A stretch of 64,000 bases of DNA from Sphingomonas gilva (GCF_003515075.1 NZ_QWLV01000008.1:6367-70366); one strand, 5' to 3'; counted from the first letter of the stretch, positions 38,025 to 51,183 are shown. Notes: a model not told the origin generated them from the sequence alone. Numbers and translations are program-made.

Positions 38025-38626
38025 GCGACTGGATCATCCGCCTGATCGAGCAGTCGGGCTATCTCGGCGTCGCCTTCCTGATGTTCCTCGAAACGGTGTT
38101 TCCGCCGATCCCGTCGGAGGTCATCATGCCGATCGCCGGGCTCAATGCCTCGCGTGGGCAGATGACCCTGTGGGGCGTCATCCTCAGCGGCACCGCGGGG
38201 GCGATGCTCGGCAACTGCTTCTGGTATTTCGCCGCGCGGATCATCGGCGTCGACCGCTTCCTGCCGCTGATCGACAAATGGGGCCGCTGGCTCACCATCG
38301 ACCGGCGCGAGATCGAGAAGGGCGAGCGGCTGTTCGCGCGCTACGGCGCCGCCTTCGTCTTCTTCGGCCGCCTGCTGCCGACGATCCGATCGCTGATCTC
38401 GATCCCCGCCGGCCTGCTCAAGCTGCGCCTGTCGACCTTCGTCCTCTGGTCGACCATCGGCACCGCCGGCTGGACCGCGCTGCTCGCGACCGCGGGCTAT
38501 CAGCTCGGCCAGCAGTTCGACGAGGTCGAGGCGGTGATCGGCCCGGTTTCGACCGCGGTGATCGTGCTCATCGTCGTCGGCTATATCTGGCGGCTGATCA
38601 CCTGGCGTCCGGCCAAACAGGGCTGA
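38021..38626 (+). CDS. DedA family membrane protein (VTT domain)
   Basis: 201 residues, about 5 hydrophobic segments. Features of the family: FLETVFPPIPSEVIMP (acidic residue followed by PPIPSE) and FGRLLPTIRSLISIPAG with the two conserved arginines. DedA proteins are undecaprenyl-phosphate or phospholipid transporters in the inner membrane. ATG overlaps the gshB stop. Confidence 0.92.
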   Translation: MSDWIIRLIEQSGYLGVAFLMFLETVFPPIPSEVIMPIAGLNASRGQMTLWGVILSGTAGAMLGNCFWYFAARIIGVDRFLPLIDKWGRWLTIDRREIEKGERLFARYGAAFVFFGRLLPTIRSLISIPAGLLKLRLSTFVLWSTIGTAGWTALLATAGYQLGQQFDEVEAVIGPVSTAVIVLIVVGYIWRLITWRPAKQG

Positions 38627-38646
38627 CACACACCAACGCCCTCCTG

Positions 38647-38780
38647 TCCCTGTCCGTGCTGACCTATTCGCGTTCGTGCTGACCCATTGCCGTTCGTGCT
38701 GAGCCTGTCGAAGCACCGTCCTTCTGCCCCACGCTTGTAGAAGAAAGGCGGGGTTTCGAACTCAGCCCGAACGGGACAGG
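38647..38780. repeat. Family C repeat cluster
   Basis: Three partial left ends (CCGTGCTGACC, CGTTCGTGCTGACCC, CGTTCGTGCTGAGCC) in a row, then TGTCGAAGCACCG, a spacer, and an inverted end TTCGAACTCAGCCCGAACGG. Lies between the convergent dedA and xerC genes. Confidence 0.7.
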
Positions 38781-38795
38781 CAGCGCCAACTCGCC

Positions 38796-39662
38796 TCACG
38801 CCCGGGGATGGGCGTTGCGATAGACGTCCATCAGATGCGCCGCGTCGACCGCGGTATAGACCTGGGTGGAGCTGAGGCTGGCATGGCCCAGCAGTTCCTG
38901 CAGCGAACGCAGGTCCGCCCCGCGACCCAGCAGATGCGTCGCGAAGCTGTGGCGCAGCGCGTGCGGCGTGGTCCGTTCGGACAGGCCCATCATCCGCCGC
39001 GCCCCGCGGACCGATCGGCGGACGACGGCGGGCGACAGCGGCCCGCCCTTCGCCCCGCGAAACAGCGGCAGATCGCGCGCCACCCCCCAAGGGGTGAGAC
39101 GGACATAGTCCTCGATCGCCGCGCGCACCTTGGGCAGCAGCGGGACGATCCGCGTCTTGTCGCGCTTGCCGGTGACGGCCAGCGTCTCGCCCAAAGGCAA
39201 CACCGCGCCGGTCAGCCCCAGCGCCTCGCCGATGCGCAGGCCCGCGCCGTACAGCAACAGCAGCACCGCAACGTCGCGCGCCGCGATCCACGGCTCGTCA
39301 TGGCCTTCGGCGACGGTGTCGGCGAGCGCCACCGCCTCGTCAGGGGAAACCGGGCGCGGCACGCCGCGCTTGACCCGCGGTCCGCGCATTCGCGGCGGCT
39401 CCACCCCGGCGAAGGTGAGGAACCCGCGCACTGCCGAAAGCTCGCGCGCGGCGGACGCGTTGCCGATCCCGTCGTTACGCCGCCAAGCCAGGAACGCGCG
39501 CAGATCGGCGCCCTCGATCCGCTTGAGATCGGGTTCGCCGCCCCAATGCTGGCGAAGAAATGAGACCAACCGCTCCGCCGTCGCCCGATAGGCCCGCACC
39601 GTGTGCGCCGACCGCCTGCGATCGCGCGAAAGGTGGGCGGCCCAGGCGGAGGGATCGGTCAT
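38796..39662 (-). CDS. xerC: Site-specific tyrosine recombinase XerC
   Basis: Resolves chromosome dimers at dif with XerD. 288 residues: SAM-like N-terminal core-binding domain (1-95) and catalytic domain with R143, K169, H234, R237, H260 and nucleophile Y269 (HALRHSFATHLL ... LLGHASLSSTQVYT). No phage genes or att duplications are near, and the length and position near priA match the housekeeping enzyme rather than an integrase. Confidence 0.92.
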   Translation of the reverse strand: MTDPSAWAAHLSRDRRRSAHTVRAYRATAERLVSFLRQHWGGEPDLKRIEGADLRAFLAWRRNDGIGNASAARELSAVRGFLTFAGVEPPRMRGPRVKRGVPRPVSPDEAVALADTVAEGHDEPWIAARDVAVLLLLYGAGLRIGEALGLTGAVLPLGETLAVTGKRDKTRIVPLLPKVRAAIEDYVRLTPWGVARDLPLFRGAKGGPLSPAVVRRSVRGARRMMGLSERTTPHALRHSFATHLLGRGADLRSLQELLGHASLSSTQVYTAVDAAHLMDVYRNAHPRA

Positions 39663-39709
39663 GTCCGATTACTAGTCGGCCCGGTCGACGCGCACCACCC
39701 AACCCTTTC

Positions 39710-39805
39710 CGTCGCCCCTGCGAAGGCAGGGGCCCATCCGGGCGCGCCTCGAACATCGGCGATTGCGGAGGGCGCCGATAGGCCCCTGCTTTCGCAGGGG
39801 CGACG
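39710..39805. repeat. Family B inverted repeat
   Basis: Arms CGTCGCCCCTGCGAAGGC and GCTTTCGCAGGGGCGACG flank an inner pair (CATCGGCG / CGCCGAT). 96 bp. It lies between xerC and the transaldolase gene, both on the minus strand. Confidence 0.8.
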
Positions 39806-39836
39806 GGGGCGTGGGGCCCTCATCCGGATATCCCCG

Positions 39837-40490
39837 CTACCCGATCGTCTGGCCCGACTTCGCCCAATCAGCCAGGAAGCCCTCGATGCCCTTGTCGGTC
39901 AGCGGGTGCTTGAACAGCTGGCGGATCACGGCGGGCGGCGCGGTCATCACGTCGGCGCCGATCTTGGCCGATTCGAGGACGTGGATCGGATGGCGCACGC
40001 TCGCCACCAGGATCTCGGTCGCGAAGTCATAATTGTCGTAGATCAGGCGGATGTCGCTGATCAGCCCCATGCCGTCCAGCCCGACATCGTCGTGCCGGCC
40101 GACGAAGGGCGAGATGAAGGTCGCCCCCGCCTTGGCCGCGAGCAGCGCCTGATTGGCCGAGAAGCACAAGGTCACGTTCACCATCGTGCCGTCGTCCGTC
40201 AGCTTCTTGCAGGTCTTGAGGCCGTCGATCGTCAGCGGCACCTTGACCGCGACATTGTCGGCGATCTTCCTGAGGATCTCGGCCTCCTTCATCATCGTAT
40301 CGTGATCGAGCGCGACCACCTCGGCCGAGACGGGGCCGTCGACGATGCCGCAAATCTCCTCGACCACTTCCAGGAACGCCCTGCCCGATTTGTGGATCAG
40401 CGACGGGTTGGTTGTCACGCCGTCGAGCAATCCCGTCGCCGCGAGCTCGCGGATGTCGGCGGTGTCCGCGGTATCGACGAAGAACTTCAT
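39837..40490 (-). CDS. fsa: Transaldolase-like fructose-6-phosphate aldolase (FSA/TalC family)
   Basis: 217 residues, the size of the short transaldolase/FSA group. Catalytic Schiff-base lysine K83 in VAVKVPLT; the start [17 protein letters not shown] and GVTTNPSLI are typical. Acts on fructose-6-phosphate/dihydroxyacetone or as transaldolase; the two cannot be separated here. ATG 40490 preferred over 40508. Confidence 0.93.
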   Translation of the reverse strand: MKFFVDTADTADIRELAATGLLDGVTTNPSLIHKSGRAFLEVVEEICGIVDGPVSAEVVALDHDTMMKEAEILRKIADNVAVKVPLTIDGLKTCKKLTDDGTMVNVTLCFSANQALLAAKAGATFISPFVGRHDDVGLDGMGLISDIRLIYDNYDFATEILVASVRHPIHVLESAKIGADVMTAPPAVIRQLFKHPLTDKGIEGFLADWAKSGQTIG

Positions 40491-40629
40491 ACGAATAGGG
40501 CCTTTCACAAAAGTGTCGCCGAGATGACGCGGAAGTGTAGTCCATCCGACACATATGCTTCAGCGCGGCGATTCGGTGCCGCTCTATAGCCGCCGCACGG
40601 GCTTCGTGCAGCGTCAGGAAGGGATTTCC

Positions 40630-41307
40630 GTGCGCTCAGTCTATCTTGCCGCGCTGCTGTTGTGCACCCCCGCCGCGGCGTTCGCCCAGACCGACAGCGA
40701 CAGCCAGGTCTGGCTGACGGCGAGCGCCTCGACCGAGATCGCCGACGGCGTCGAGCTGAGCCTGGAGACCGTGCTGCGCTTCGGCGACGATGCGGACGGG
40801 CTGTACGAGGGGGAATATGGCGGCGATCTGGGCTTTGCCGTCGGCGACGGCGTGGAGCTTTCCGCCGGCTATCTGCGCGTGCCGCAATATTCCCGCGCCG
40901 GCGTGACCGCGCTCGAGGATCGGGCGCGGCAGGCGATCAGCTTCGGCATGGGCGAGTTCGCCGGCGGCAAGCTTTCGGCGCGCGTTCGGCTGGAGGAGCG
41001 CTGGCGCAACACCGGCAGCGACACCGGCTTCCGCCTGCGCCCGCGCCTGTCCTGGAGCAGGCCGTTCACGCCCGAGGGCAAGACCGCGCTCGTCGTTAGT
41101 CACGAAAGCTATATCGAGCTGAACGACACCGATTGGGGCCAGTCGTCGGGCTATGAACGGATGCGCAATTTCGTCGGCGTGACGACCCCGCTGGTCGAGG
41201 GCGTCAAGGTCGAGGGCGGCTATCTCAACCAATGGGGGGTGAAGCGCGATGGCGACCCGGCATCGGTCGACCACGTCCTGACGCTGAGCCTCGCCTATTC
41301 GTTCTGA
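40630..41307 (+). CDS. DUF2490 outer-membrane beta-barrel-like protein
   Basis: 225 residues; signal peptide (MRSVYLAALLLCTPAAAFAQ) and alternating beta strands ending in SLAYSF, a C-terminal phenylalanine typical of outer-membrane barrels. DUF2490 proteins are small barrels of unknown function. The GTG at 40630 is chosen because AGGAAGGG precedes it and the signal peptide starts there; an ATG at 40555 would add 25 unlikely residues. Its 3' end overlaps the next, convergent gene by 13 bp. Confidence 0.85.
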   Translation: MRSVYLAALLLCTPAAAFAQTDSDSQVWLTASASTEIADGVELSLETVLRFGDDADGLYEGEYGGDLGFAVGDGVELSAGYLRVPQYSRAGVTALEDRARQAISFGMGEFAGGKLSARVRLEERWRNTGSDTGFRLRPRLSWSRPFTPEGKTALVVSHESYIELNDTDWGQSSGYERMRNFVGVTTPLVEGVKVEGGYLNQWGVKRDGDPASVDHVLTLSLAYSF

Positions 41308-41726
41308 GCGGGCGCGACCAGCATCACCTTCGCCTGCTGCTTGGCGATCTTGGTCAGCTTCAGCGTATAGGCGCCCGGCGTCAGGTCGAAATCGACGATC
41401 TTGCGAATCGTGGTGCAGCTGGGCCCATGGCCATGCCCTGCCGAGGTCAGCGGCTTGCCGCCCTGCACCAGGTCGATCCAGCCCGCCTGATCGAGCGCGA
41501 CGCGGTAGCGCCCGCCTTTGGCTATGGTGAAGTTCGCGCTGGCCTCGCCATTCGGCGCCGGCAGCAGGAACGCCCGGTCCATCGCCATGCCGGTGCCGGT
41601 GGTAGACCATCCCTTGAGCGGCGCGGGCAGATCGGCGTCGATCGCCGGGCACGTCGCTTGCGGCAGCGGGGCCGGTGCGGCCTGCAAGGGGGCGGCGAGC
41701 AGGACCAGGGGCAAAAGCGTCATCAT
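41295..41726 (-). CDS. Hypothetical secreted protein
   Basis: 143 residues with a signal peptide (about 1-16, ending LQAAP). The mature part (WSTTGTGMAMDRAFLLPAPNGEASANFTIAKGG... split by turns) looks like a small beta-sandwich domain that could bind a ligand. Not recognised as a named family. Convergent with the DUF2490 gene and divergent from priA. Confidence 0.75.
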   Translation of the reverse strand: MMTLLPLVLLAAPLQAAPAPLPQATCPAIDADLPAPLKGWSTTGTGMAMDRAFLLPAPNGEASANFTIAKGGRYRVALDQAGWIDLVQGGKPLTSAGHGHGPSCTTIRKIVDFDLTPGAYTLKLTKIAKQQAKVMLVAPAQNE

Positions 41727-41808
41727 CGCGAGAGCTTATACGCTTCAGCCGGCCGGCCGCGCCAGCCCGGATTGCGGTGGAGCGCATTCCGCCGTTAGGG
41801 ACGTCGCC

Positions 41809-43977
41809 ATGTCCCGCGCCCGTGTCCTCCTGCTCAACGCCGCGCTCGGTCCGCTCGACTATCGCGTGCCGCACGGCATGACGGTGGAGCCCGGATCGAT
41901 CGTCGTCGCGCCGCTTGGGCCGCGCCAATTGATGGGCGCGGTGTGGGAGGCGGATCGGATGCCGTCCGACGCAGAGGTCGGCGACAACCGGCTGCGCAAC
42001 CTGCTCGCGGTCGCCGACGTGCCGCCGCTGCGCGCGCCGCTCAGGCGGCTGATCGAGTGGACCGCGGACTATTACCTCGCCCCGCCGGCCGCGGTGCTGC
42101 GCATGGCGATGCCGTCGAGCTCGGCGCTGGAGGGCGCGCGCACCGTCACGGAATATCGCGCGACCGGGGTCGTGCCCGATCGGCTGACGCCGCAGCGCGC
42201 GCAGGCGCTGGAGCGGATCGCCGACCGGCAGGGGCTGGTTCGCGAGCTGGCGCTCGCCGCGGACGTGTCCGACGGGGTGATCCGCGGGCTGGTCAAGGTC
42301 GGCGCGATCGAGGCGGTCGAGGTCGATATCGACACCCCCTTCCCGCCGCCCGATCCCGATCATGCCCAGCCGGCGCTCGGCGCCGAGCAGCGGACGGCGG
42401 CGACGGCGATCACCGATGCGGTGGAGGCGCGCGCCTTCCAGCCCTTCCTGCTCGACGGCGTCACCGGATCGGGCAAGACCGAGGTCTATTTCGAGGGTGT
42501 GGCGCAGGCGCTGCGTCAGGGCAGGCAGACCTTGGTGCTGCTGCCCGAGATCGCGCTGACCGAGCCGTTCCTCAAGCGCTTCGCCGCGCGCTTCGGTACG
42601 GCGCCCGTCGCCTGGCATTCCGGGCTGCGCCAGTCGCAGCGCCGGCGCGCCTGGCGCGCCATCGCCGGCGGCGAGGGCAAGGTGGTGGTCGGCGCGCGCT
42701 CCGCCTTGTTCCTGCCCTATGCCGATCTCGGCCTGATCGTCGTCGACGAAGCGCACGAGACCAGCTTCAAGCAGGAGGAAGGCGTCCACTACCACGCCCG
42801 CGACGTGGCGGTGATGCGCGGCCGTTTCGAAGGCTGCCCGGTCGTCCTCGCCACCGCCACCCCTGCCATCGAAACACATCAGCAAGTGGAAGTCGGCCAC
42901 TACACCCACCTCACCCTCCCCGGCCGCTGGGGGGCAGCCGAATTGCCGGCGATCGAGGCGATCGATCTGATCGCCGAGCCGCCCGAACGGGGGCGCTGGA
43001 TTGCGCCCAGGCTAGTCAAGGCGATGGAGGAGGTGCTGGACCGCGGCGAGCAGTCGCTGCTGTTCCTCAACCGCCGCGGCTTCGCCCCGCTGACCCTGTG
43101 CCGCACGTGCGGGCACCGGTTCAAATGCCCCAATTGCACCGCCTGGATGGTCGAGCACCGGCTGGTCCGCCGGCTCGCCTGCCACCATTGCGGGCACATC
43201 GAGCCGCCGCCGCGCGCCTGTCCGGAATGCGGCCAGGAGGACAGCTTGGTCGCCTGCGGCCCGGGCGTCGAGCGCATTGCCGACGAGGTGACGGCGCTGT
43301 TTCCGGAGGCGCGAACCGCCATCGTCACCAGCGACACGATCTGGTCTCCGGCCAAGGCCGCCGAGTTCGTCGCGCGGATGGAGGCGGGGGCGATCGATAT
43401 CGTCATCGGCACGCAGCTCGTCACCAAGGGCTATCACTTTCCCAACCTGACGCTGGTGGGGGTGATCGACGCCGATTTGGGGCTGGAGGGCGGCGACCTG
43501 CGTGCGGCGGAGCGGACCTTCCAGCAGATCATGCAGGTCGCCGGACGCGCCGGACGGGGCGAGAAGTCGGGGCATGTCTATATCCAGACGCACAGCCCCG
43601 ACGCCCCCGTCATGCGCGCGCTGGCGACCGGGGACGCCGACAGCTTCATCGCCGCCGAGACCGCGGCGCGGCGCGACGCTGGGGCGCCGCCGTTCGGGCG
43701 CTATGCGGCGATCGTCGTGTCGTCCGAGGACCAAGCGGCGGCGCAGGAGACCGCCACGCTGATCGGCCGGACCGCGCCGGAGGTGGAGGGGATGCTGGTC
43801 TATGGCCCCGCCCCCGCCCCGCTCGCCATGCTGCGCGGCCGCCACCGCTTCCGCCTGCTGGTCCATGCGCGACGCGCGCTGGATGTGCAGGAGGTGATCC
43901 GCGGATGGCTGGGAGCGCTCGACTGGCCGGCGAAGGTGCGGGTAACGGTGGATGTCGATCCGTATAGTTTTCTCTAG
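41809..43977 (+). CDS. priA: Primosomal protein N' (replication restart helicase PriA)
   Basis: 722 residues. 3'DNA-binding domain (1-100), Walker A DGVTGSGKTEVYF, DEAH box VVDEAHE, a zinc-binding region with four CxxC pairs (CRTCGHRFKCPNC ... CHHCGHIEPPPRACPEC), and helicase motifs IGTQLVTKGYHFPNLTLVGV and QVAGRAGRG. Restarts stalled forks. ATG 41809. Its stop codon is directly followed by the ada stop on the other strand, with no gap. Confidence 0.97.
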   Translation: MSRARVLLLNAALGPLDYRVPHGMTVEPGSIVVAPLGPRQLMGAVWEADRMPSDAEVGDNRLRNLLAVADVPPLRAPLRRLIEWTADYYLAPPAAVLRMAMPSSSALEGARTVTEYRATGVVPDRLTPQRAQALERIADRQGLVRELALAADVSDGVIRGLVKVGAIEAVEVDIDTPFPPPDPDHAQPALGAEQRTAATAITDAVEARAFQPFLLDGVTGSGKTEVYFEGVAQALRQGRQTLVLLPEIALTEPFLKRFAARFGTAPVAWHSGLRQSQRRRAWRAIAGGEGKVVVGARSALFLPYADLGLIVVDEAHETSFKQEEGVHYHARDVAVMRGRFEGCPVVLATATPAIETHQQVEVGHYTHLTLPGRWGAAELPAIEAIDLIAEPPERGRWIAPRLVKAMEEVLDRGEQSLLFLNRRGFAPLTLCRTCGHRFKCPNCTAWMVEHRLVRRLACHHCGHIEPPPRACPECGQEDSLVACGPGVERIADEVTALFPEARTAIVTSDTIWSPAKAAEFVARMEAGAIDIVIGTQLVTKGYHFPNLTLVGVIDADLGLEGGDLRAAERTFQQIMQVAGRAGRGEKSGHVYIQTHSPDAPVMRALATGDADSFIAAETAARRDAGAPPFGRYAAIVVSSEDQAAAQETATLIGRTAPEVEGMLVYGPAPAPLAMLRGRHRFRLLVHARRALDVQEVIRGWLGALDWPAKVRVTVDVDPYSFL

Positions 43978-45009
43978 CTAGTCGCCCTCCCGTTCCAGCA
44001 GCGTCCTTTTGCGTTCCAGGCCATAGGCATAGCCGCCCAGGCTTCCATCGCTTCTCAGCACGCGGTGGCAGGGGATGATGACGGGGACGTGGTTCGATCC
44101 GCACGCCGTGCCCGCGGCGCGGACGGCGGCGGGGTTGCCGGCGGCGGCGGCGACTTCGGCATAGGTGCGTGTTTCGCCGGGGGGGATGTCCTTCAATGCC
44201 TGCCAGACGGCTTCCTGGAAGGCGGTGCCCTGGACGTCCAAAGGCAGATCGCGGTCGCGGCCGGGGGTTTCGACTTCGGCGACGACGCGTGCCGCCAGGG
44301 CCGCGAGCGCCGTGCCGCCTTCGACGATCTCGGCTGCGGGGAAATATCTGGCGAGATCGAGGCCGTCTTCGTCGAACGACACGCGGCAGAGGCCCTTGTC
44401 CGTGGCGGCGACCAGCATCTTGCCGAGGCTGGTGTCGACCACCGTCCAGCGGATCGTCACCCCCGCGCCGCCCTTGCGCCAGGCGCTGGGGGTCATGCCG
44501 AGGCGCTTGGTGCCTTCGTAGAAGCGGCTGGGGCCGGAATAGCCGGCCGCGTAGATCGCCTCGGTCACGCTGCCCTCCTCATTGAGCGCCACGCCGGCGC
44601 GGCGGGCGCGGAGCTGGCGGGCATAGGCGGCAGGGGTGACCCCGGTGGCGCGCTTGAACAGCCGGTGGAAATGGTGCGGGGCATAACCGACGCGACCGGC
44701 GAGCTCGTCGAGCGAAATGCCCTCTTCCGCCGATTCGATCAGCGCCACCGCCTCCGCCACGGCGACACGGTCGCGCCCCACCTCATCGGGCTTGCAGCGC
44801 AGGCAGGCGCGATAGCCGGCGGCACGCGCCGCCGCGCCATCGATGAAGAACTCGACATTCTCGCGCAGGGGATGCCGCGCGGGGCAGCTGGGCTTGCAAT
44901 AGATGCCGGTGGTCCTGACCGCGCCGACGAAGCGGCCGTCAAAATCGCGGTCCCGCCGATTGAAGGCGGCCCAGGCGATATCGGGATCGATGATGCTTTG
45001 CTGTGTCAT
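43978..45009 (-). CDS. ada: Bifunctional Ada: methylphosphotriester sensor/regulator and O6-methylguanine-DNA methyltransferase
   Basis: 343 residues. N-terminal zinc domain with C38, C42, C69, C72, where C38 accepts the methyl group; AraC-type helix-turn-helix region (about 85-180); C-terminal methyltransferase with active-site C314 in PVIIPCHRVLR. Adaptive response to alkylation damage; methylated Ada activates transcription. ATG 45009. No alkB or alkA nearby. Confidence 0.96.
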   Translation of the reverse strand: MTQQSIIDPDIAWAAFNRRDRDFDGRFVGAVRTTGIYCKPSCPARHPLRENVEFFIDGAAARAAGYRACLRCKPDEVGRDRVAVAEAVALIESAEEGISLDELAGRVGYAPHHFHRLFKRATGVTPAAYARQLRARRAGVALNEEGSVTEAIYAAGYSGPSRFYEGTKRLGMTPSAWRKGGAGVTIRWTVVDTSLGKMLVAATDKGLCRVSFDEDGLDLARYFPAAEIVEGGTALAALAARVVAEVETPGRDRDLPLDVQGTAFQEAVWQALKDIPPGETRTYAEVAAAAGNPAAVRAAGTACGSNHVPVIIPCHRVLRSDGSLGGYAYGLERKRTLLEREGD

Positions 45010-45071
45010 GCCGCCGATTTAGCGCGGGGCCATCCGGAGAGCGTCCCGCGCCTTGCGATCAAAGCATCGCC

Positions 45072-45347
45072 TCAATGCCGGTCGTAGTGAAAGCGGCACT
45101 GGATGATCTCCAACTGCTGTCCCTCGCCCGTGCCGCCGATTCGATACACCAGACGGTGTTCGGACGTGATCCGTCGCGACCACCAGCCGCGAAGCTGGTT
45201 CTTCAACGGTTCGGGCTTGCCGGTCCCGGTGAATGGATGGCGCCGACACTCCTCGATCAAAGCGTTGACGCGCACCAGCAGTTTGCGATCCTCGGACTGC
45301 CAGCCGAGATAGTCTTCCCAGCCTTCGTCGGAAAAGCTGATCCTCAC
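45072..45347 (-). CDS. yoeB: YoeB/Txe family toxin (ribosome-dependent mRNA endonuclease)
   Basis: 91 residues. RelE fold; catalytic residues correspond to E46, R65, H87 and Y88 (RITSEHRLVYRI ... CRFHYDRH). Blocks translation by mRNA cleavage on the ribosome; neutralised by YefM. Its ATG overlaps the antitoxin stop (ATGA). Confidence 0.93.
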   Translation of the reverse strand: MRISFSDEGWEDYLGWQSEDRKLLVRVNALIEECRRHPFTGTGKPEPLKNQLRGWWSRRITSEHRLVYRIGGTGEGQQLEIIQCRFHYDRH

Positions 45348-45598
45348 GAATCGATCAGGTCGTGCTCGACACCCTTGCCCGCATTCATCTGCGCAATCGA
45401 CTTGCGCAGGCGCGCGGCATTGACCGGATTGGATAGGAGGTAATTCGTCTCCTCCAGCGCGTGCCAGTCCTCAAGCGATATCATGACGACCGGCTTGCCG
45501 TTCTGGCGAGATATCACGACCGGCGCATGATCGTCGATCACGCTGTCCATCACCGCTTTCAGATTAGCGCGCGCGTCGGAATAGGTAATGACATCCAT
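45344..45598 (-). CDS. yefM: YefM/Phd family antitoxin
   Basis: 84 residues. Phd/YefM fold: MDVITYSDARANLKAVMDSV, then the IDDHAPVVISRQNGKPVVMIS core, with a C-terminal toxin-binding segment. It binds YoeB and represses the operon. Low-GC upstream DNA carries a candidate operator at 45605-45633. Confidence 0.93.
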   Translation of the reverse strand: MDVITYSDARANLKAVMDSVIDDHAPVVISRQNGKPVVMISLEDWHALEETNYLLSNPVNAARLRKSIAQMNAGKGVEHDLIDS

Positions 45599-45604
45599 AA
45601 ATTT

Positions 45605-45633
45605 AACATGCACAGATATTAGTACAATGTCAA
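45605..45633 (-). promoter_or_regulatory. Putative yefM-yoeB promoter/operator
   Basis: On the minus strand TTGACA (45628-45633) is followed by TTGTACTAATATC and TGTGCATG. TGTAC- and TGTGCA-type half sites resemble the TGTACA repeats of the E. coli yefM operator. No clear -10 at 17 bp, so the promoter call is tentative. Confidence 0.35.
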
Positions 45634-46307
45634 CCGCTGTTCGCGCGGAACAGGGCCAGCGTGCGTTCGCGGGCGAGGTCGGCGCTGGGCTCGTGATAAT
45701 CCTTGCGGCGATCCGAGTTGAAGCCGTGCCCGGCTTCGTAGACGAAGATTTCGGCATTGGCCGGCTGCCTGGCGATCAGCGCCTCCACCCCTTCCATCGG
45801 GATGCCGGAATCGAAGCGGCCGAAATGAGCGACGGTCGGCGCCCTGGGCTCCTCCTCCGAATTGGGGATGAGGCTGCCGTAATAGGCCGAAGCCGCCGCC
45901 ACGCCGTCGATGCGGCAGGCCGCGAACCAGGTGACCGAGCCGCCATAGCAATAGCCGGTGACGAACACCGGGCCTTTGCCCTTGAGGACGTTCACGCATG
46001 TCTCGACATCCGCGAGGGACTGGTCGAACGGATGCAGCTTGCGGGCGAGTTCCACCGCGCGTTCGAAATCCGGGCCGGTATAGTCGGCCTCGAAGCCGGG
46101 ATGCTCGCGGTCGAACAGGGCGGGGGCGAGCACTTCATAGCCCTCCGCGGCATATTCGTCGCACTGTTCGCGGATGTGGTCGGTGACGCCGAAGATCTCC
46201 TGGACCAGCACGAGGCCGCCGCGGCGCTCGCCCAAAGGCTGGACGTGATAGACGGCGATCTCGGCGCCGTCGGCCATCGTCATCTGCTTCATTGCGCCAT
46301 TGGCCAT
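45630..46307 (-). CDS. Dienelactone hydrolase family protein
   Basis: 225 residues, alpha/beta hydrolase with a cysteine nucleophile: C120 in GYCYGG, D166 and H194 (AGHGFNSD) complete the triad. Dienelactone hydrolases act in chlorocatechol breakdown, but many family members have other ester or lactone substrates. ATG 46307 with GGGAG 9 bases before. It is divergent from atpH. Confidence 0.92.
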   Translation of the reverse strand: MANGAMKQMTMADGAEIAVYHVQPLGERRGGLVLVQEIFGVTDHIREQCDEYAAEGYEVLAPALFDREHPGFEADYTGPDFERAVELARKLHPFDQSLADVETCVNVLKGKGPVFVTGYCYGGSVTWFAACRIDGVAAASAYYGSLIPNSEEEPRAPTVAHFGRFDSGIPMEGVEALIARQPANAEIFVYEAGHGFNSDRRKDYHEPSADLARERTLALFRANSG

Positions 46308-46367
46308 GCTTTTTCTCCCGACTCGCTGAACGGGTTTGTAGCAGCCGCCCGATTTCCGGCCAGCCGC

Positions 46368-46396
46368 TTGCATCCCCCGCCCCCCTTTGCTAACCG
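46368..46396 (+). promoter_or_regulatory. Candidate promoter of the atp operon
   Basis: TTGCAT (46368-46373), 17 bases, TAACCG (46391-46396), about 85 bp before atpH. The -35 is good, the -10 weak. No other candidate was seen in the 175-bp space between the divergent dienelactone hydrolase and atpH. Confidence 0.3.
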
Positions 46397-46482
46397 CGCG
46401 GCGACCCATCGGGGGGCGCCTGTCGCGCACCCCCTTTTCGCATGGGGCGAGCTCCTTCTTGGACCATGAGGATAAGGATCGC

Positions 46483-47037
46483 GTGGAGACTTCCGGCGGC
46501 ATTCAGGCGAGTTTAGCGGGGCGCTACGCGACCGCGCTGTTCGAACTCGCGTGCGAGGCGAAGACCATCGACGCGGTCGAATCGAGCCTGGCGAAGGTTC
46601 GCGCGGCGCTAGACGAATCGGATGCGTTCCGCACGCTCGCCACCAGCCCGATCCTGTCGCGCGGCGATGCCGCCAAGGGCGTGGCCGCCGCCGCCGATTC
46701 GATGAAGCTCGACGGCACCACGCGCAATTTCCTAGGCGTGCTGGCCGAGAACCGCCGGCTTTCGCAGCTGCCGCAGATCATCCGCGCCTATCGCACGCTC
46801 GCCGCGCAGCATCGCGGCGAGACGACCGCGGAGGTCTCCTCCGCCCATCCGCTGACCGACGATCAGGTGGCCGAGTTGAAGAAGCAGCTGCGCGCCCGCG
46901 TCGGCAGCGACGTCACCGTCGACCTGAAGGTCGATCCCTCGCTTCTTGGCGGCCTGGTCGTCCGGCTCGGCTCGCAGATGATCGATTCGTCGATCCGTAC
47001 CCGTCTCAACACCCTCGCGCATGCGATGAAAGGCTAA
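46483..47037 (+). CDS. atpH: ATP synthase F1 delta subunit
   Basis: 184 residues. Peripheral stalk connector of F1. Family motifs [14 protein letters not shown] near the start and [29 protein letters not shown] at the end. GTG at 46483 with AAGGA 6 bases upstream. First gene of the F1 operon atpHAGDC; F0 genes are elsewhere, as usual in alphaproteobacteria. Confidence 0.95.
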   Translation: METSGGIQASLAGRYATALFELACEAKTIDAVESSLAKVRAALDESDAFRTLATSPILSRGDAAKGVAAAADSMKLDGTTRNFLGVLAENRRLSQLPQIIRAYRTLAAQHRGETTAEVSSAHPLTDDQVAELKKQLRARVGSDVTVDLKVDPSLLGGLVVRLGSQMIDSSIRTRLNTLAHAMKG

Positions 47038-47047
47038 GGCAGTTCCA

Positions 47048-48577
<1,530 letters not shown>

Positions 48578-48584
48578 CCAGGTT

Positions 48585-48682
48585 CCCTCTCCCCTTCAGG
48601 GGAGAGGGCTAGGGAGAGGGGCAGTGCGAAGCGCTCGCCGACAGGCCCCTCTCCCCGACCCTCTCCCCTGAAGGGGAGAGGG
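48585..48682. repeat. Family A inverted repeat pair between atpA and atpG
   Basis: 98 bp: reversed copy (CCCTCTCCCC-TTCA-GGGGAGAGGG, then CTAGGGAGAGGGGC) and forward copy (GCCCCTCTCCCCGAC, then CCCTCTCCCC-TGAA-GGGGAGAGGG) with a GC-rich spacer. The two halves are complementary over about 38 bp, so the atp mRNA can fold a long stem here. It ends 18 bp before the atpG TTG. Confidence 0.92.
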
Positions 48683-48700
48683 AGAAGAAGGAACAAAGCG

Positions 48701-51059
<2,359 letters not shown>

Positions 51060-51068
51060 TCAATTGTT

Positions 51069-51168
51069 CCCTCTCCCCTTCAGGGGAGAGGGTTAGGGAG
51101 AGGGGCATGTCCGGACACTTGCCCAGCACTCCCCCTCTCCCCAGCCCTCTCCCCTGAAGGGGAGAGGG
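51069..51168. repeat. Family A inverted repeat pair between atpD and atpC
   Basis: 100 bp with the same layout as the pair between atpA and atpG (reversed copy, spacer, forward copy). It ends 15 bp before the atpC ATG. Confidence 0.92.
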
Positions 51169-51183
51169 AGCGAAGGTATCGAC

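Noticed and set aside
38796..39662. Tyrosine recombinase as a phage or island integrase
   Set aside because: Length, catalytic layout and housekeeping neighbours fit XerC; no att repeats or phage genes are near, and the tRNA genes are far away.
48585..48682. Family A palindromes as Rho-independent terminators
   Set aside because: Stems are perfect but no T-run follows, and the copies lie inside operons and inside valS, where termination would be harmful.
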